Positions 5,969 to 6,063 of a DNA stretch of 6,063 bases are shown one piece after another; position 1 is the first letter of the stretch; each line of letters starts with the position of its first letter. A model generated the notes under the pieces. That model saw nothing but the letters and a program-made list of their open reading frames with translations. It ran no database searches and was not told the DNA's origin. The translations under genes and the position numbers were made by a program. The DNA is from an uncultured Lachnospiraceae bacterium. Lineage in GTDB: Bacteria > Bacillota_A > Clostridia > Lachnospirales > Lachnospiraceae. The stretch is from contig CAJKKX010000156.1 in assembly GCA_905200565.1 (NCBI GenBank), positions 1-6,063 on the forward strand. Direction: 5' to 3'.

Positions 5969-6063
5969 TTACCCCTTCATTCCCGACATTGCAATTCCCT
6001 GTACAAACTGCTTCTGTGCAAACAGATAAAGTATAAAAATCGGCAGGATCGACAGGCAGGCGC
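5969..6063 (-). CDS. Carbohydrate ABC-transporter permease, C-terminal end only (MalG/binding-protein-dependent type)
   Basis: Only the last 30 codons and a TAA stop (5969-5971) lie in the window. They encode a hydrophobic stretch (L-S-I-L-P-I-F-I-L-Y-L-F) followed by A-Q-K-Q-F-V-Q-G-I-A and ending in S-G-M-K-G. This final transmembrane helix, Q-x-x-F-V-x-G-I segment and terminal K-G are characteristic of inner-membrane permease subunits of CUT1 sugar importers, such as MalG, MsmG or AraQ. The stop is five bases before the ATG of the GH51 gene, and that gene's ribosome binding site lies inside the last permease codons, so the two are translationally linked. The other permease and the solute-binding protein would be expected further upstream, outside the window. 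The sugar is inferred to be an arabino-oligosaccharide from the neighbours. Confidence 0.82.
   Translation of the reverse strand, partial: ACLSILPIFILYLFAQKQFVQGIAMSGMKG
5972..5977 (-). promoter_or_regulatory. Ribosome binding site of the GH51 gene
   Basis: AAGGGG on the minus strand sits inside the last two codons of the permease gene, eight bases before ATG at 5963. It favours that ATG over the adjacent TTG at 5966. Confidence 0.7.

Overview
The window looks like chromosomal DNA from a gut-type Clostridia bacterium, most likely a Lachnospiraceae relative. The signs are intermediate base composition, strong purine-rich Shine-Dalgarno sites, tightly packed operons, cytoplasmic glycosidases next to a sugar ABC transporter, and a short FakA-middle-domain-like protein that I associate with this group. 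The assignment rests on gene content and protein flavour, not on a marker gene.

Left end (1-494): a small minus-strand gene (52-303) encodes an 83-residue protein resembling part of the middle domain of FakA/YloV fatty-acid kinase. A hairpin at 2-40 lies beyond its stop. The 191-base spacer at 304-494 holds two divergent promoter candidates, one for this gene and one for the plus-strand pair to its right. The rightward promoter carries a short perfect inverted repeat over its -35 region.

Plus-strand pair (495-2216): a GNAT-family acetyltransferase and, three bases later, a regulator. The regulator has an N-terminal ArsR-type winged helix and an unusual, roughly 200-residue C-terminal domain. 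They almost certainly share one transcript.

Minus-strand operon (2194-6063, running right to left): the last 30 codons of a sugar ABC-transporter permease, then a GH51 alpha-L-arabinofuranosidase, then a GH2 glycosidase. Gaps are only 5 and 20 bases. Neither enzyme has a signal peptide. The simplest model is import of short arabinose-containing oligosaccharides followed by trimming in the cytoplasm. The upstream transporter genes and the operon promoter lie outside the window.

The regulator and GH2 genes converge and overlap by 23 bases at their 3' ends, with no recognisable terminator between them. The regulator lacks the usual ArsR metal-site cysteines, and its large C-terminal domain is a candidate ligand sensor, so it may control the arabinoside operon. 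That link is inference from position. I see no mobile element, CRISPR array, tRNA or rRNA. The most interesting item is this regulator architecture; the rest is a fairly ordinary carbohydrate-use locus.
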